In this document: positions 42,700-50,733 of the stretch, piece by piece
How the letters are laid out: every line of letters starts with the position of its first letter
Position numbering within the stretch: the first letter of the stretch is position 1
Source of the DNA: JAOUGY01 sp963792365
Lineage (GTDB): Bacteria > Actinomycetota > Acidimicrobiia > Spongiisociales > ZC4RG35
Direction: 5' to 3'
Assembly (NCBI GenBank): GCA_963792365.1
Contig: CAWBVW010000005.1
Coordinates: 682,001-746,000, forward strand
Length of the DNA: 64,000 bases
The notes under the pieces: generated by a model
The model's input: the letters and a program-made list of their open reading frames with translations, nothing else
The model's database searches: none
What the model was told of the DNA's origin: nothing
Translations under genes and position numbers: made by a program

Positions 42700-43143
42700 A
42701 TGACCGACTGGCAGATCACCATCGATTGCAACAACCCCACGCCGCTCGTGCCGTTCTGGGCGGAGGTTCTCGGGTATGAACCACGGCCTGCGCCCGATGG
42801 GTTCGCCACCTGGAACGACTGGTACATCTCGGTGGGCGTTCCCGAAGACGAGTTGGATCTCTCGGGTGACGGGAGCGACCGACTCCAGGATCCCGAGGGC
42901 AAAGGGCCGGACATCTGGTTTCAGCCGGTCCCGGAAGCCAAGACGATCAAGAACCGACTTCATTTCGACATCTACGTGGGTGGCGGGCGCACGGTTCCGA
43001 TCGAGGAACGCCGGCTGCGGGTCGACGCCAGGGTGGCCGAGCTAGTCGCCATAGGCGGTTCGATCGTCCGCACGACCGACGCTGCCGACCACTACTTCGT
43101 GCTCATGAACGATCCCGAGGGCAACGAGTTCTGCATTGCATGA
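42700..43143 (+). CDS. VOC family (glyoxalase-like) protein
   Basis: A 147-residue vicinal-oxygen-chelate protein beginning 'MTDWQITIDCNNPTPLVPFW'. It contains 'AEVLGYEPRP', 'KNRLHFDIYVGGG' with a metal-ligand-like His, and 'YFVLMNDPEGNEFCIA' with the terminal Glu typical of the fold. Many actinobacterial members are unassigned; glyoxalase, dioxygenase or antibiotic-binding roles are possible. ATG 42700 is chosen over the upstream frame at 42622, which lacks conserved text. It is divergent from cofG and ends at a strong bidirectional hairpin. Confidence 0.8.
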   Translation: MTDWQITIDCNNPTPLVPFWAEVLGYEPRPAPDGFATWNDWYISVGVPEDELDLSGDGSDRLQDPEGKGPDIWFQPVPEAKTIKNRLHFDIYVGGGRTVPIEERRLRVDARVAELVAIGGSIVRTTDAADHYFVLMNDPEGNEFCIA

Positions 43144-43175
43144 AGGAGGGGCCGCCCGTTCGGGCGGCCCCTCCT
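43144..43175. terminator. strong bidirectional intrinsic-type terminator
   Basis: A 15-base-pair perfect stem (AGGAGGGGCCGCCCG and its complement) with a TT loop begins directly after the VOC stop codon. It lies 20 bases from the stop of the convergent SLH-protein gene. Its symmetry lets it serve both strands; there is no marked T-run. Confidence 0.85.
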
Positions 43176-43195
43176 CATCGAACGCTGATCCGGGG

Positions 43196-44863
43196 TCAGG
43201 AACCCCAGCCCAGCGCTCTGGCGAGGAAGCTCGCCATCTGACCCCTCGTCACCGGATCCTCCGGGCAGAAGAGATCGTTGTCGGGCGGGTTGCAACCTTG
43301 TGTTATCCCGGCCTCGAAGATGGCATCGATGTCACCTTCGAACACCGACGTGTCGTCGTCGGTGAATTGGTCGGCGCTCGATGACGCCAATCCGAACGCC
43401 CGCTTCAGGAACGCTCCCATCTGGCCACGAGTGATCGGATCATCCGGGCAGAACTCGTCGTTGTCGGGCGGGTTGCAGCCTTGGGTGATCCCGTAGGCGG
43501 CAATCGCGTTGATGTCACCCTCGAACTCCGATGAGTCGTCGTCGGTGAACGCATCCGTCGACGACGGCGGCAGGTTGAAGGCGCGACGCAGGAACGCAGC
43601 CATCTGGCCTCGAGTGATCGAGTCCTCCGGGCAGTACTGATCGTTGTCGGGCGGATTGCACCCTCGGGTGATTCCGGCTGCGCCGATCAACTCGATGTTG
43701 GCAGCATGGACGTTTCCGGTGGTGTCGGTGAACGCCGGCTCCGTCGGCACGGCGAGCGACTCGATCTGTCCGCGAATCTCCCCCGAGGCGTACTCATCGG
43801 TGTGGATGTTCACGTACAGGGCCGACGGATCGACCCTCATCAGACGAACCAACTCTGCGAAGGACCCATCGAAGCCCTGGTCGGGTAGGCCTACGACGTC
43901 TTCGGGTGTGATGCTGCCCTCCACGAGCAGCCCGTTGACGGAGACCGGTGTCGTGACCCCGTCGAGCAGGTCGACCGCCACTCCGCCGTTCTCGCCGCTT
44001 GCGCCCACGTGGATGTGACCACCGACGATATCGGTGAGACCGTAGACGAAGAGCGAGTAGTCGATGGCCGGCGTACCTTCTTCGGTGACGCTGAACGTCG
44101 CAAGACCGGCCCCTGCGCTCTCGACCGCGGGCACCTCGTTGCTCCCTGACAGCAACGCCTTGAACTCCGTATCAGGTGTGAAACCCGACCACGGCTGGAC
44201 GACCAAGGTGAGCGAGTCGTCGTCGGCGCTTCCGATCGCGTACACGAAATACTTCGTGTACTCGGCGAGATCGACCGCTCCGGCAATGAGGGCCGGCTCG
44301 GTCGTTCCGGTGGCCACGACCTCGATGTCGTATGAGCCCACGGGCACCATGACAGATGCCGATTCACCGTCGTTGCTCAGCTCGGAGACCAGCACACCGT
44401 CGTCGGCCGCATTGATCACGTCGACAGTGCCGGCATCGGCCACGTGCCGAACGACCACCTGGGCCATGCCGGTATCGACTGGCTCGTAGTCGTTCTGGAA
44501 TGCCGTGAGCACCGGGTTCATGTCTGTGTCGTAGTGGGCGACGATGGTGAAGTTTCCACCCCCGGTCAGATCGAAGTCATCGGGACCGATGATCGAAGTC
44601 GCTCCATCCGACGACTTGACCTCGACGCTGTGTGTCTCTCCGGTCAATGCCAGCGGGCCGGCGATCTCCTCCGGAGCGAAGTCGTCGAGAGCGAGCTCGC
44701 CGTCGACATAGACGTCGACTGTGGTTCCTGGAATACCGTGGACCACCGAAACGGTGGCGTAGTCACCCGGAGCAGCGGATGCTGCCGGGATTCCCCCGAG
44801 AAGTCCTACGACCATCATCGCAAGAACGATGACTGCTGCAGGACGCTTGCGTTTCACGCGCAT
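43196..44863 (-). CDS. secreted DUF4397-CHRD-SLH surface protein
   Basis: A 555-residue exported protein. A signal peptide ends at 'AASAA' (about residue 31). A DUF4397-like region follows ('VSVVHGIPGTTVDVYVDGEL', then 'VVVRHVADAGTVDVINAADD', about 37-225), then a CHRD domain ('GSNEVPAVESAGAGLATFSV', 'VNIHTDEYASGEIRGQI', about 230-365). Three C-terminal SLH-type repeats (about 370-555) each contain 'GITxGCNPPDND', 'CPxDxITRGQM' and 'FLxRAF'. SLH repeats normally tie proteins to the cell wall or mediate self-association. The repeats recur every 183 bases in the DNA. Role in adhesion or matrix is inferred. Confidence 0.88.
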   Translation of the reverse strand: MRVKRKRPAAVIVLAMMVVGLLGGIPAASAAPGDYATVSVVHGIPGTTVDVYVDGELALDDFAPEEIAGPLALTGETHSVEVKSSDGATSIIGPDDFDLTGGGNFTIVAHYDTDMNPVLTAFQNDYEPVDTGMAQVVVRHVADAGTVDVINAADDGVLVSELSNDGESASVMVPVGSYDIEVVATGTTEPALIAGAVDLAEYTKYFVYAIGSADDDSLTLVVQPWSGFTPDTEFKALLSGSNEVPAVESAGAGLATFSVTEEGTPAIDYSLFVYGLTDIVGGHIHVGASGENGGVAVDLLDGVTTPVSVNGLLVEGSITPEDVVGLPDQGFDGSFAELVRLMRVDPSALYVNIHTDEYASGEIRGQIESLAVPTEPAFTDTTGNVHAANIELIGAAGITRGCNPPDNDQYCPEDSITRGQMAAFLRRAFNLPPSSTDAFTDDDSSEFEGDINAIAAYGITQGCNPPDNDEFCPDDPITRGQMGAFLKRAFGLASSSADQFTDDDTSVFEGDIDAIFEAGITQGCNPPDNDLFCPEDPVTRGQMASFLARALGWGS

Positions 44864-44943
44864 GTGACCCCCTAGGTTTGGCGCTTACCCGCTCACCCTA
44901 TGCACACCCGTCTCGCTACCGGCAAGCGGGACCGGCGGTCCCG

Positions 44944-45720
44944 TCACCCCAGGCTTCCGGTTGCTCCCGTCACACCGCCGTCCACGGGCAGCACCACGCC
45001 TGTCAGCCAGGATCCGGCATCCGAGCACAGATATGTGATCGCCTGCGCCACCTCGCCGGGTTCGCCCAGCCGGTTCAGGGGGTGGGTCGATGCTGCCCCT
45101 TGCTCATCCGTCGTCCACAAGAGCTCCGACAGTTTGGTCTTCACGACGGCCGGCGCCACCGCATTCACGCGGATCGTGGGCGCGAGCTCGAACGCCATCT
45201 GATGAGTCATGTGGATGAGCGCCGCTTTGGAAACGTTGTAGGCCCCGAGCACCGGGGCGGGACGGATTCCACCGACCGACGCGACATTGACGATGCATCC
45301 ACCGTGATCCTTCATCCAATGCCTGTACGCAGACTGAGCCCACACCAGTGGGGCTCGTTGGTTGACCGCCCATGTCTTGTCGACCGCCCCCATGTCGACA
45401 TCCATGAGCGCGCCAGTGGCGGGATTGGTCCCTGCGTTGTTGACGAGGATGTCGCAAGCGCCAAATCGCTCGACGGTCTCCTGGACTGCGCGGTCGGCAT
45501 CCTCGTCGACGTCGGCCCGGGCGGCGATGCCGTGGACCCGATCGGCGGATACTCCCTCGGAGACCAGCCTCGCAGTGGCCTGTTCCAGGTTGTCGGGTTT
45601 CCGCGAGGTGATCACAACACCCTCGGCCCCGGATCGAGCCAGCTCCAACGCCGTCGCCCATCCGATGCCCCGGCTCCCGCCCGTAACGAGCGCTACTCGT
45701 CCGTCGACTCTCGCGTCCAT
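44944..45720 (-). CDS. SDR-family oxidoreductase (FabG-like)
   Basis: A 258-residue classical short-chain dehydrogenase/reductase. The cofactor motif 'TGGSRGIG' is at residues 13-20 and 'NNAGTNP' at about 93. The catalytic Ser-Tyr-Lys set is in 'NVASVGG' and 'GAYNVSKAAL'. 'PVDGGVTGATG' is the usual C-terminal end. Basic residues after the second strand ('TSRKPDN') suggest NADPH use. The substrate (3-oxoacyl thioester or another ketone) is unknown. Two palindromic repeats lie upstream of its start. Confidence 0.88.
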   Translation of the reverse strand: MDARVDGRVALVTGGSRGIGWATALELARSGAEGVVITSRKPDNLEQATARLVSEGVSADRVHGIAARADVDEDADRAVQETVERFGACDILVNNAGTNPATGALMDVDMGAVDKTWAVNQRAPLVWAQSAYRHWMKDHGGCIVNVASVGGIRPAPVLGAYNVSKAALIHMTHQMAFELAPTIRVNAVAPAVVKTKLSELLWTTDEQGAASTHPLNRLGEPGEVAQAITYLCSDAGSWLTGVVLPVDGGVTGATGSLG

Positions 45721-45772
45721 GAAGAACTCCTATCTCGCGTGTTGGAGAATGTGCCCCACCTTGCCACGCGGC

Positions 45773-45864
45773 GGCAGCCCAGGCGGACCAACGTCCGTTT
45801 CGGCCAGCCGGCCCACGGCTCCCACATCATCCGAGCGGACGCTCCAGCGGGCCGAAGTCCGCCT
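45773..45864. repeat. palindromic repeat element, copy 1
   Basis: A 92-base unit starting GGCAGCCCAGGCGGACCA. Its ends are inverted: AGGCGGAC and TTTCGGCC on the left answer GGGCCGAA and GTCCGCCT on the right, so it can fold into a long-stem cruciform or hairpin. A second copy begins 131 bases further on. It lies between the SDR and flavin reductase genes. Confidence 0.7.
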
Positions 45865-45903
45865 CCCCCCGAACGTGACTCCGCTGACACCTGCCACGAG
45901 TGC

Positions 45904-45997
45904 GGCAGCCCAGGCGGACCAGCGTCTGTTTCGGCCGGCGCCCCCCACCTCAACGACATCCTCCGGGCGGTCGACAAACCGGGCCGAAAGTCCGCCT
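45904..45997. repeat. palindromic repeat element, copy 2
   Basis: The second copy of the same element in direct orientation. It shares GGCAGCCCAGGCGGACCA at the left and GGGCCGAA-GTCCGCCT at the right with copy 1, while the central 40 bases differ. Its stem is conserved better than its loop, the pattern expected of a REP-like or structured-RNA element. It ends 8 bases before the stop of the flavin reductase gene. Confidence 0.7.
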
Positions 45998-46004
45998 GTA
46001 TATG

Positions 46005-46514
46005 TCAGTGCCCGCCGCGCTTGACGCCGCCGTACTTCATCCGGGTGTCGCTCATGGCAGCGGGTCGGGTTTCGTCGTCGTTGATCCCGGCTGCCACGAT
46101 GTCCCCGACGAAGAGCGTGTGGGTACCGAAGTCGATCGCCTGTCGGACTTCGCAATCCATCCAGGCGATGGCTTCCTCGAACACCGGAGCGCCGGTGACC
46201 GCCTCGACCACGGGACGGTCGTTGAGCGTCATCCCGTCACGAGTAGCCGGCTTGGAGAATTTCACGAAGGGCCGGGTGTCCTCCGACGACCACAGATTCA
46301 CGGTGAACGATCCGCCATTGGTGATGAGCCGATGCGTCACGGCCTTGTTGTCGACGCCGACTCCGATCAGGACCGGCTCCATGGAGAGCTGAGTGATCCA
46401 AGAGGTGGTCATTCCGTTCCACTCGTCACCGGATCGCGATCCGACCAGGGCGAGTGCGTTCGGAATCTTCCACGTGACCCGGTTGACCATTTCGTCATCG
46501 AGGGTGAAATCCAT
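46005..46514 (-). CDS. flavin reductase family protein
   Basis: A 169-residue split-barrel flavin reductase-like protein. 'ALALVGSRSGDEWNGMTTSW' (about residues 21-40), 'VLIGVGVDNKAVTHRLI' and 'GSFTVNLWSSED' are typical of the FMN-binding family that reduces flavins with NAD(P)H, often for a monooxygenase partner. ATG 46514 gives 'MDFTLDDEMVNRVTWKIP'. It is divergent from a universal stress protein gene. The physiological partner is not in view. Confidence 0.85.
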   Translation of the reverse strand: MDFTLDDEMVNRVTWKIPNALALVGSRSGDEWNGMTTSWITQLSMEPVLIGVGVDNKAVTHRLITNGGSFTVNLWSSEDTRPFVKFSKPATRDGMTLNDRPVVEAVTGAPVFEEAIAWMDCEVRQAIDFGTHTLFVGDIVAAGINDDETRPAAMSDTRMKYGGVKRGGH

Positions 46515-46608
46515 CTCCGTCCTTCCGTTCGAGTCGACGGTACCGGCCGCGTTCACGCACCGTCACATCCACACCACCGTACGACACCGGGAGTCGTAAG
46601 CTCTCCGG

Positions 46609-47169
46609 GTGCACATCCTGATCGCCACGACGGGGGTCCTGCCGCCCGGCCCTGTCTCAGACCTGTGTGAACAGCTGCTGGGTGACACCGGGGAGCTCAC
46701 CGTGATGACGGTGATCGAGGTTCCTCGGCACTTCCTCGAATCCATGGAGGACGAGGAACGACGTTCTTTCCTCGACACTGCCTCGTGGCAGACGGACACC
46801 GCCGAGATGAAGGCGTTGACCTATCTCGAAGAACGTGGGCGACGCGCCGTGGAGCCGGTTCTCGCAGCTCTCCGGTCTCGTGGGCATCATCCGGACGTCA
46901 AGTTCGTCGAGGGTCCCGACCCGGTGGATGCCATCGTCTCGACCGCCGCGCTCGTCGATGCGGACCTCATCGTGATGGGGGCCACACGCCGACTGTTCAC
47001 AGAACAAGCATGGACCAGCGTTTCGGCTCAGGTCATGGAGCGGACGCAGTGTCCGCTGCTGTTGGTCCCAGGACAGCGGGCGGAGGAGCCCACCGACCAA
47101 CGCGAGGAGGCCAGAGCGGCCTCAGCCGACGTCGACCGTCGCCTCGATCCCACAGAACCCTTCGACTGA
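46609..47169 (+). CDS. universal stress protein (UspA-like)
   Basis: A 186-residue protein with GTG start at 46609 and a UspA fold: 'MHILIATTGVLPP' at the N-terminus, 'VEGPDPVDAIVSTAALVDAD' in the middle and 'LIVMGATRRL' plus 'QVMERTQCPLLLVPG' at the end. The ATP-binding G2xG9G(S/T) motif is only partly kept (GATRRL...), so nucleotide binding is uncertain. The 3' end overlaps the convergent lipoprotein gene by 48 bases. Confidence 0.82.
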   Translation: MHILIATTGVLPPGPVSDLCEQLLGDTGELTVMTVIEVPRHFLESMEDEERRSFLDTASWQTDTAEMKALTYLEERGRRAVEPVLAALRSRGHHPDVKFVEGPDPVDAIVSTAALVDADLIVMGATRRLFTEQAWTSVSAQVMERTQCPLLLVPGQRAEEPTDQREEARAASADVDRRLDPTEPFD

Positions 47170-47601
47170 ATCTCGAGCGGCCACCACAACCGAGGCGACG
47201 TCGGGCGGGATCTCCACGCCCGACAGCGATCGCGTGAACGGCTGTTCGTCGACGTGAGGGTGTGCCAACTCTCTGACCTCAAGGACGTTGCCTTCGGGAT
47301 CCCGAATCTCCCATGCATCCGCATACTTCTCCCAGCCGGTATCTGGCGACGAAACGGTGACGTCGAACATGTAGAGCCCTTGCCCGGACCGTGTGACCTC
47401 GACGGCGACCACGTCGGCACACCCTGTGGCATCGGGGGCTTCCCCCACAGTTGTGGTCGATGCGGGTAGAGCCTGTGACGTGGTTGTGATGGTGGTTTCC
47501 GGCACAGCGGGCACCGTCAGCATGGACGACGTCCCCGCCTCCTCTGCGCCACACGCCGCCAGCAGTAGTACGGCTGCAACGAGCAATACGTGTTTCGCCA
47601 T
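47122..47601 (-). CDS. putative lipoprotein
   Basis: A 159-residue protein from ATG 47601 with a clear lipoprotein signal 'VLLVAAVLLLAACG' (Cys at about residue 18), a Thr/Ser/Pro-rich linker (about 25-55) and a C-terminal beta-type domain containing two cysteines ('ATGCADVV' and 'EGFCGIEA') that may form a disulfide. No family is recognised; a FxLYD-like fold is conceivable. It overlaps the universal stress gene by 48 bases in convergent orientation. Confidence 0.65.
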   Translation of the reverse strand: MAKHVLLVAAVLLLAACGAEEAGTSSMLTVPAVPETTITTTSQALPASTTTVGEAPDATGCADVVAVEVTRSGQGLYMFDVTVSSPDTGWEKYADAWEIRDPEGNVLEVRELAHPHVDEQPFTRSLSGVEIPPDVASVVVAARDSVEGFCGIEATVDVG

Positions 47602-47676
47602 CGGGACATCCTCCCAGACTCGTTGCAGTACCGGCCCGGTGCGTTTTCTGTCACACCCTCGAGATACCTTCTGGGC

Positions 47677-48141
47677 ATGGACGTTCTCGACTTCCCCAGC
47701 GCCCGCCGGTCCACCGGCTGGCCGAATGCCGCCTCCGAAACGGCGATCCTCGACTTCGATCGGCGAGCCCGCAACACATGTATGCACGAGCGCATCGACG
47801 TCGCGGGACTCACGCTCGATCTGTGCCCTGACACCGCCGAGGCGCACTGGATGTCGAACGACTCAGAATCGCTCGAACCGGCGGAGGCATTGGCTGTGCT
47901 CTTCGGATCGTTCGATCTCAAGGCATCGCTCGCAGGACTCGATGCTCCTGGGGCGGCCGTTCTGATCTATCGGCCCGACTCCCGCCGCGGCAAGCAGGCG
48001 ATGCGATCGCTCCCGTACCGGCGCTGGATCCACGCCGCCCCCGGACTGTGGTTGACCCATGACGGCGAACACCTCCTGATGTCACCGGAGGATGCGCTGT
48101 TGGCCGAGAACCTCTCGAAAGACCTGACCCGGGGGTCGTGA
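47677..48141 (+). CDS. hypothetical protein, 154 residues
   Basis: From ATG 47677 a 154-residue protein begins 'MDVLDFPSARRSTGWPNAAS'. It has no signal or membrane segment. 'VLIYRPDSRRGKQAMRSLPY' and 'APGLWLTHDGEHLLMSPEDA' are its most distinctive stretches, but I do not recognise a family. It is divergent from the lipoprotein gene and ends at a hairpin shared with the convergent peroxiredoxin gene. Confidence 0.5.
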   Translation: MDVLDFPSARRSTGWPNAASETAILDFDRRARNTCMHERIDVAGLTLDLCPDTAEAHWMSNDSESLEPAEALAVLFGSFDLKASLAGLDAPGAAVLIYRPDSRRGKQAMRSLPYRRWIHAAPGLWLTHDGEHLLMSPEDALLAENLSKDLTRGS

Positions 48142-48147
48142 GCAAGC

Positions 48148-48190
48148 GGGCGTCCGCCGGGGAGCGGGGTGACCTACCCGGTGGACGCCC
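48148..48190. terminator. hairpin between convergent genes
   Basis: GGGCGTCCGCCGGG at 48148-48161 pairs with CCCGGTGGACGCCC at 48177-48190, a 14-base stem with one G-T pair and a 15-base loop. It lies 6 bases after one stop codon and 41 bases from the convergent peroxiredoxin stop, so it probably terminates both. Confidence 0.65.
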
Positions 48191-48231
48191 GATCTCACGA
48201 CGGTTCTGCCGGCCGCTTCGTCAACTCGGAA

Positions 48232-48873
48232 TCAAGCGGGTTGTTCCTTGTAGCGGAACCAGTCCGACAGCACGGTGATGCCGTCGCGTTCGATGTCCTC
48301 TTCCGTGAGCGAGATGTTTGGGGGCACGATCACCTTGTCACCCACGAGCTCATTCCGGGGCCAGTTGGCGGGCGTGTTCATCTTCGTGGCATCGACAAGC
48401 TGCAGCGCCTTGACCACACGCAAGACCTCGTCGAGGTTACGGCCGATCTCCTTGGGGTACTCGAGGATCGTTCGCACGATTCCGAGGTCGTCGACCACCA
48501 CCACCGAACGCGCCGTGACCGTGTCGAGCGAGTCGTCTCTCAACATCCCGAGTGCAATCGACACGCTCCGGTCCTTGTCGTCGATCACCGGGAATTCGAT
48601 CCCGACGCGGAGGTTGTCCTTGATCCACGCGATCCAGGCTCTGTGATCCTCCACCGAGTCGACGCTCAGCCCGATCAGCTTCACACCGAGCTCGGCGAAG
48701 TCCTCGGACCGCTTCTGGAATCCCACGAACTCCGTCGTGCACACAGGCGTGAAGTCGGCCGGGTGGCTGAAGAGGACGAACCAGCTCCCGGCGTAGTCGT
48801 CGGGAAGGGTGATCTCGCCCGCGGTGGTGTTGGCGGTGACTTCGGTGAAGTAGTCACCTATCAGTAGCTTCAT
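48232..48873 (-). CDS. 1-Cys peroxiredoxin (Prx6-like)
   Basis: A 213-residue AhpC/TSA-type peroxidase. The peroxidatic Cys45 is in 'SHPADFTPVCTTEF'. 'LSVDSVEDHRAWIAWIKDN' and 'VDATKMNTPANWPRNELVG' near the C-terminus identify the long 1-Cys (Prx6) class, which reduces hydroperoxides and relies on an external thiol. No resolving Cys is visible. ATG 48873 is the family-type start (MKLLIGDYF). Likely cytoplasmic. Confidence 0.92.
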   Translation of the reverse strand: MKLLIGDYFTEVTANTTAGEITLPDDYAGSWFVLFSHPADFTPVCTTEFVGFQKRSEDFAELGVKLIGLSVDSVEDHRAWIAWIKDNLRVGIEFPVIDDKDRSVSIALGMLRDDSLDTVTARSVVVVDDLGIVRTILEYPKEIGRNLDEVLRVVKALQLVDATKMNTPANWPRNELVGDKVIVPPNISLTEEDIERDGITVLSDWFRYKEQPA

Positions 48874-49037
48874 GATGCTCCTTTCGCATACACAGAGCAT
48901 CCCACCATGCGGCTACCAGACCTCCGACGCCAGGGGCCTTTGGACCAAAGCCCGAGCACCAAGCGGCCGTCCCCCTGTCGAAACCGGGGGCTGCCGTACG
49001 TCGGCGTTCTGTCACAGCGGAGAGATAGGTTCGATCC

Positions 49038-49709
49038 ATGTCATTCACAGGATTCACCGCCCGGGGGCTCGAGCTGCTCGGAACATTGCCCACCTACGAC
49101 CGCGATGCGTTCCAGAACGCTGCGGCGGTCTACAGAGAGGAGATTCTCGAACGTTCGAAGGCGTTCGTGGACGAGTTGGGCCCGGCGTTGAGGAGTTCCG
49201 TCTCGCAGGGGATCCAGTTCGCCGCCCAAACCAACCAGTCGATCTCCCCGATCAACAACGATCTGAGATTCAATCCCCACGCCGCCCCCTACAAGGACTT
49301 CCTGCTGTTTCGGTTCTGGGAGGGGGCCGACCGCCGTCTCGCCCCAACGCTCTATGTGAGAGTCGGAGCGGAGGATGTCGGGTTTGCCGTGGGTGCTCCG
49401 TTCCCGAGCGAGAGAATGGCGACGGTCCGGGAAGCCATGGCAACCGAAGGTGAGAAACTCGCCGCCGCCGTCGGGAAGCTCGTTCGTTACCAACGAGCAG
49501 AGGTGGTCGGTGAGCAACTCAAGAGGGTCCCCGCACCCTATGACGAGGATCACCCGCGAGCAGATCTGCTCCGCCACAAGAGCCTGCAGGTCAGGTGGCG
49601 CGCCGATCCAAAGGGAAGAGTCTCCAGACCGAGTTTCGTCCCCTTCTGCCGCGACCAGTTGGCGAAGGCGGCCGGAGTTCACAGCTGGCTCGTCGAGTAT
49701 TTGGCATGA
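49038..49709 (+). CDS. DUF2461 family protein
   Basis: A 223-residue protein matching DUF2461 throughout: 'FTGFTARGLELLGTL' at the start, 'SISPINNDLRFNPHAAPYKD' at about residues 70-89, and 'ADLLRHKSLQVRW' near 180. The family is widespread and cytoplasmic with unknown activity. It stands alone, divergent from the peroxiredoxin gene. Confidence 0.85.
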   Translation: MSFTGFTARGLELLGTLPTYDRDAFQNAAAVYREEILERSKAFVDELGPALRSSVSQGIQFAAQTNQSISPINNDLRFNPHAAPYKDFLLFRFWEGADRRLAPTLYVRVGAEDVGFAVGAPFPSERMATVREAMATEGEKLAAAVGKLVRYQRAEVVGEQLKRVPAPYDEDHPRADLLRHKSLQVRWRADPKGRVSRPSFVPFCRDQLAKAAGVHSWLVEYLA

Positions 49710-49812
49710 GCGCTGAACTGTTCTGGGAGGTCGCCGAACCGCACCTCCCGACGGGCGCGATCGAACACGGAACCATCATGGGGCAACCGTGCGTTCGCCC
49801 TCCGGTAACGGG

Positions 49813-50733
49813 TTACATGACGGTGAGCGGATCGGCATTGGCGCCGCAGACCGCGACGACCGTCGTGGAGCCCGGATCCGGGACGAATGCGCCCGACAGG
49901 ACTGCCGCAGTGGCGGCCGCTCCACCCGGTTCCACGACGAGTCGGAATCGATCCCACAGATGACGCTGTGCGGAACGGATCGCTTCGTCCTCGACGAGCA
50001 CCGACTCGGCTCCGGCGGCCGTCAGACAGGCATACGGAACCGCCCCGATACGACGGGCACCGAGCGAATCGGCGGCCACCGAGTCGATGTCGACGTCGAC
50101 CGGGTGTCCAGCCCGGAGTGCTGCGGCGTAGGCCTGAGAGCCTTGGGGTTCGACGCAGATGATCCGTGCTCGGCCGGAGAACCAGGCAGCACTGCCGGCC
50201 GCAAAGCCGCCGCCTCCAACCGACATCACGATGGCGTTTACATCGGAGACCTGATCGTCGATCTCGAGACCCATCGTCCCCTGCCCCGCCACCGTGAGCT
50301 CGTGGTCGTAGGCGTGTACCTCGAGCGCACCCGACTCCTCCGCACGACGATGACTCGCCTGGAGGGCGTCGGGATACTGGCGACCGCCGATCACAACCGT
50401 GGCCCCGAGAGCAGCGATGCGGTCGCGCTTCATCTGGGGTGTCACCTCGGCCACGAACACCTCGGCAGGCACGCCGATGGAGTGGGCGACAAACGCGACT
50501 GCGGCGCCGTGATTCCCACCGGAGGCGGTGATCAGGCCGGCCTCGGGAAGGTCTCCGGCAGCCAGCACACGATTGAATGCACCGCGCGGCTTGAACGATC
50601 CGGTGTGTTGAAGGAGCTCGAGCTTGAGCGTCACGGCAACGCCATTCAGATCGACGTCTATCACCGGAGTCCGACGCACCAGTCCCGAGATTCGTTCTGC
50701 TGCCTCCCGAATGTCGTCGGGCGTGACGATCAC
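49813..50733 (-). CDS. PLP-dependent threonine/serine dehydratase-like enzyme
   Basis: A 306-residue fold-type II PLP enzyme. The Schiff-base lysine is K48 in 'HTGSFKPRGA'. 'ITASGGNHGAAVA' binds the substrate carboxylate and 'MSVGGGGFAAGS' cradles the PLP phosphate. It lacks a C-terminal ACT domain, so it resembles catabolic threonine dehydratase or serine racemase. The GTG start at 50733 shares bases with the stop of the upstream ABC exporter gene (50730), so the pair is translationally coupled. Confidence 0.85.
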   Translation of the reverse strand: MIVTPDDIREAAERISGLVRRTPVIDVDLNGVAVTLKLELLQHTGSFKPRGAFNRVLAAGDLPEAGLITASGGNHGAAVAFVAHSIGVPAEVFVAEVTPQMKRDRIAALGATVVIGGRQYPDALQASHRRAEESGALEVHAYDHELTVAGQGTMGLEIDDQVSDVNAIVMSVGGGGFAAGSAAWFSGRARIICVEPQGSQAYAAALRAGHPVDVDIDSVAADSLGARRIGAVPYACLTAAGAESVLVEDEAIRSAQRHLWDRFRLVVEPGGAAATAAVLSGAFVPDPGSTTVVAVCGANADPLTVM

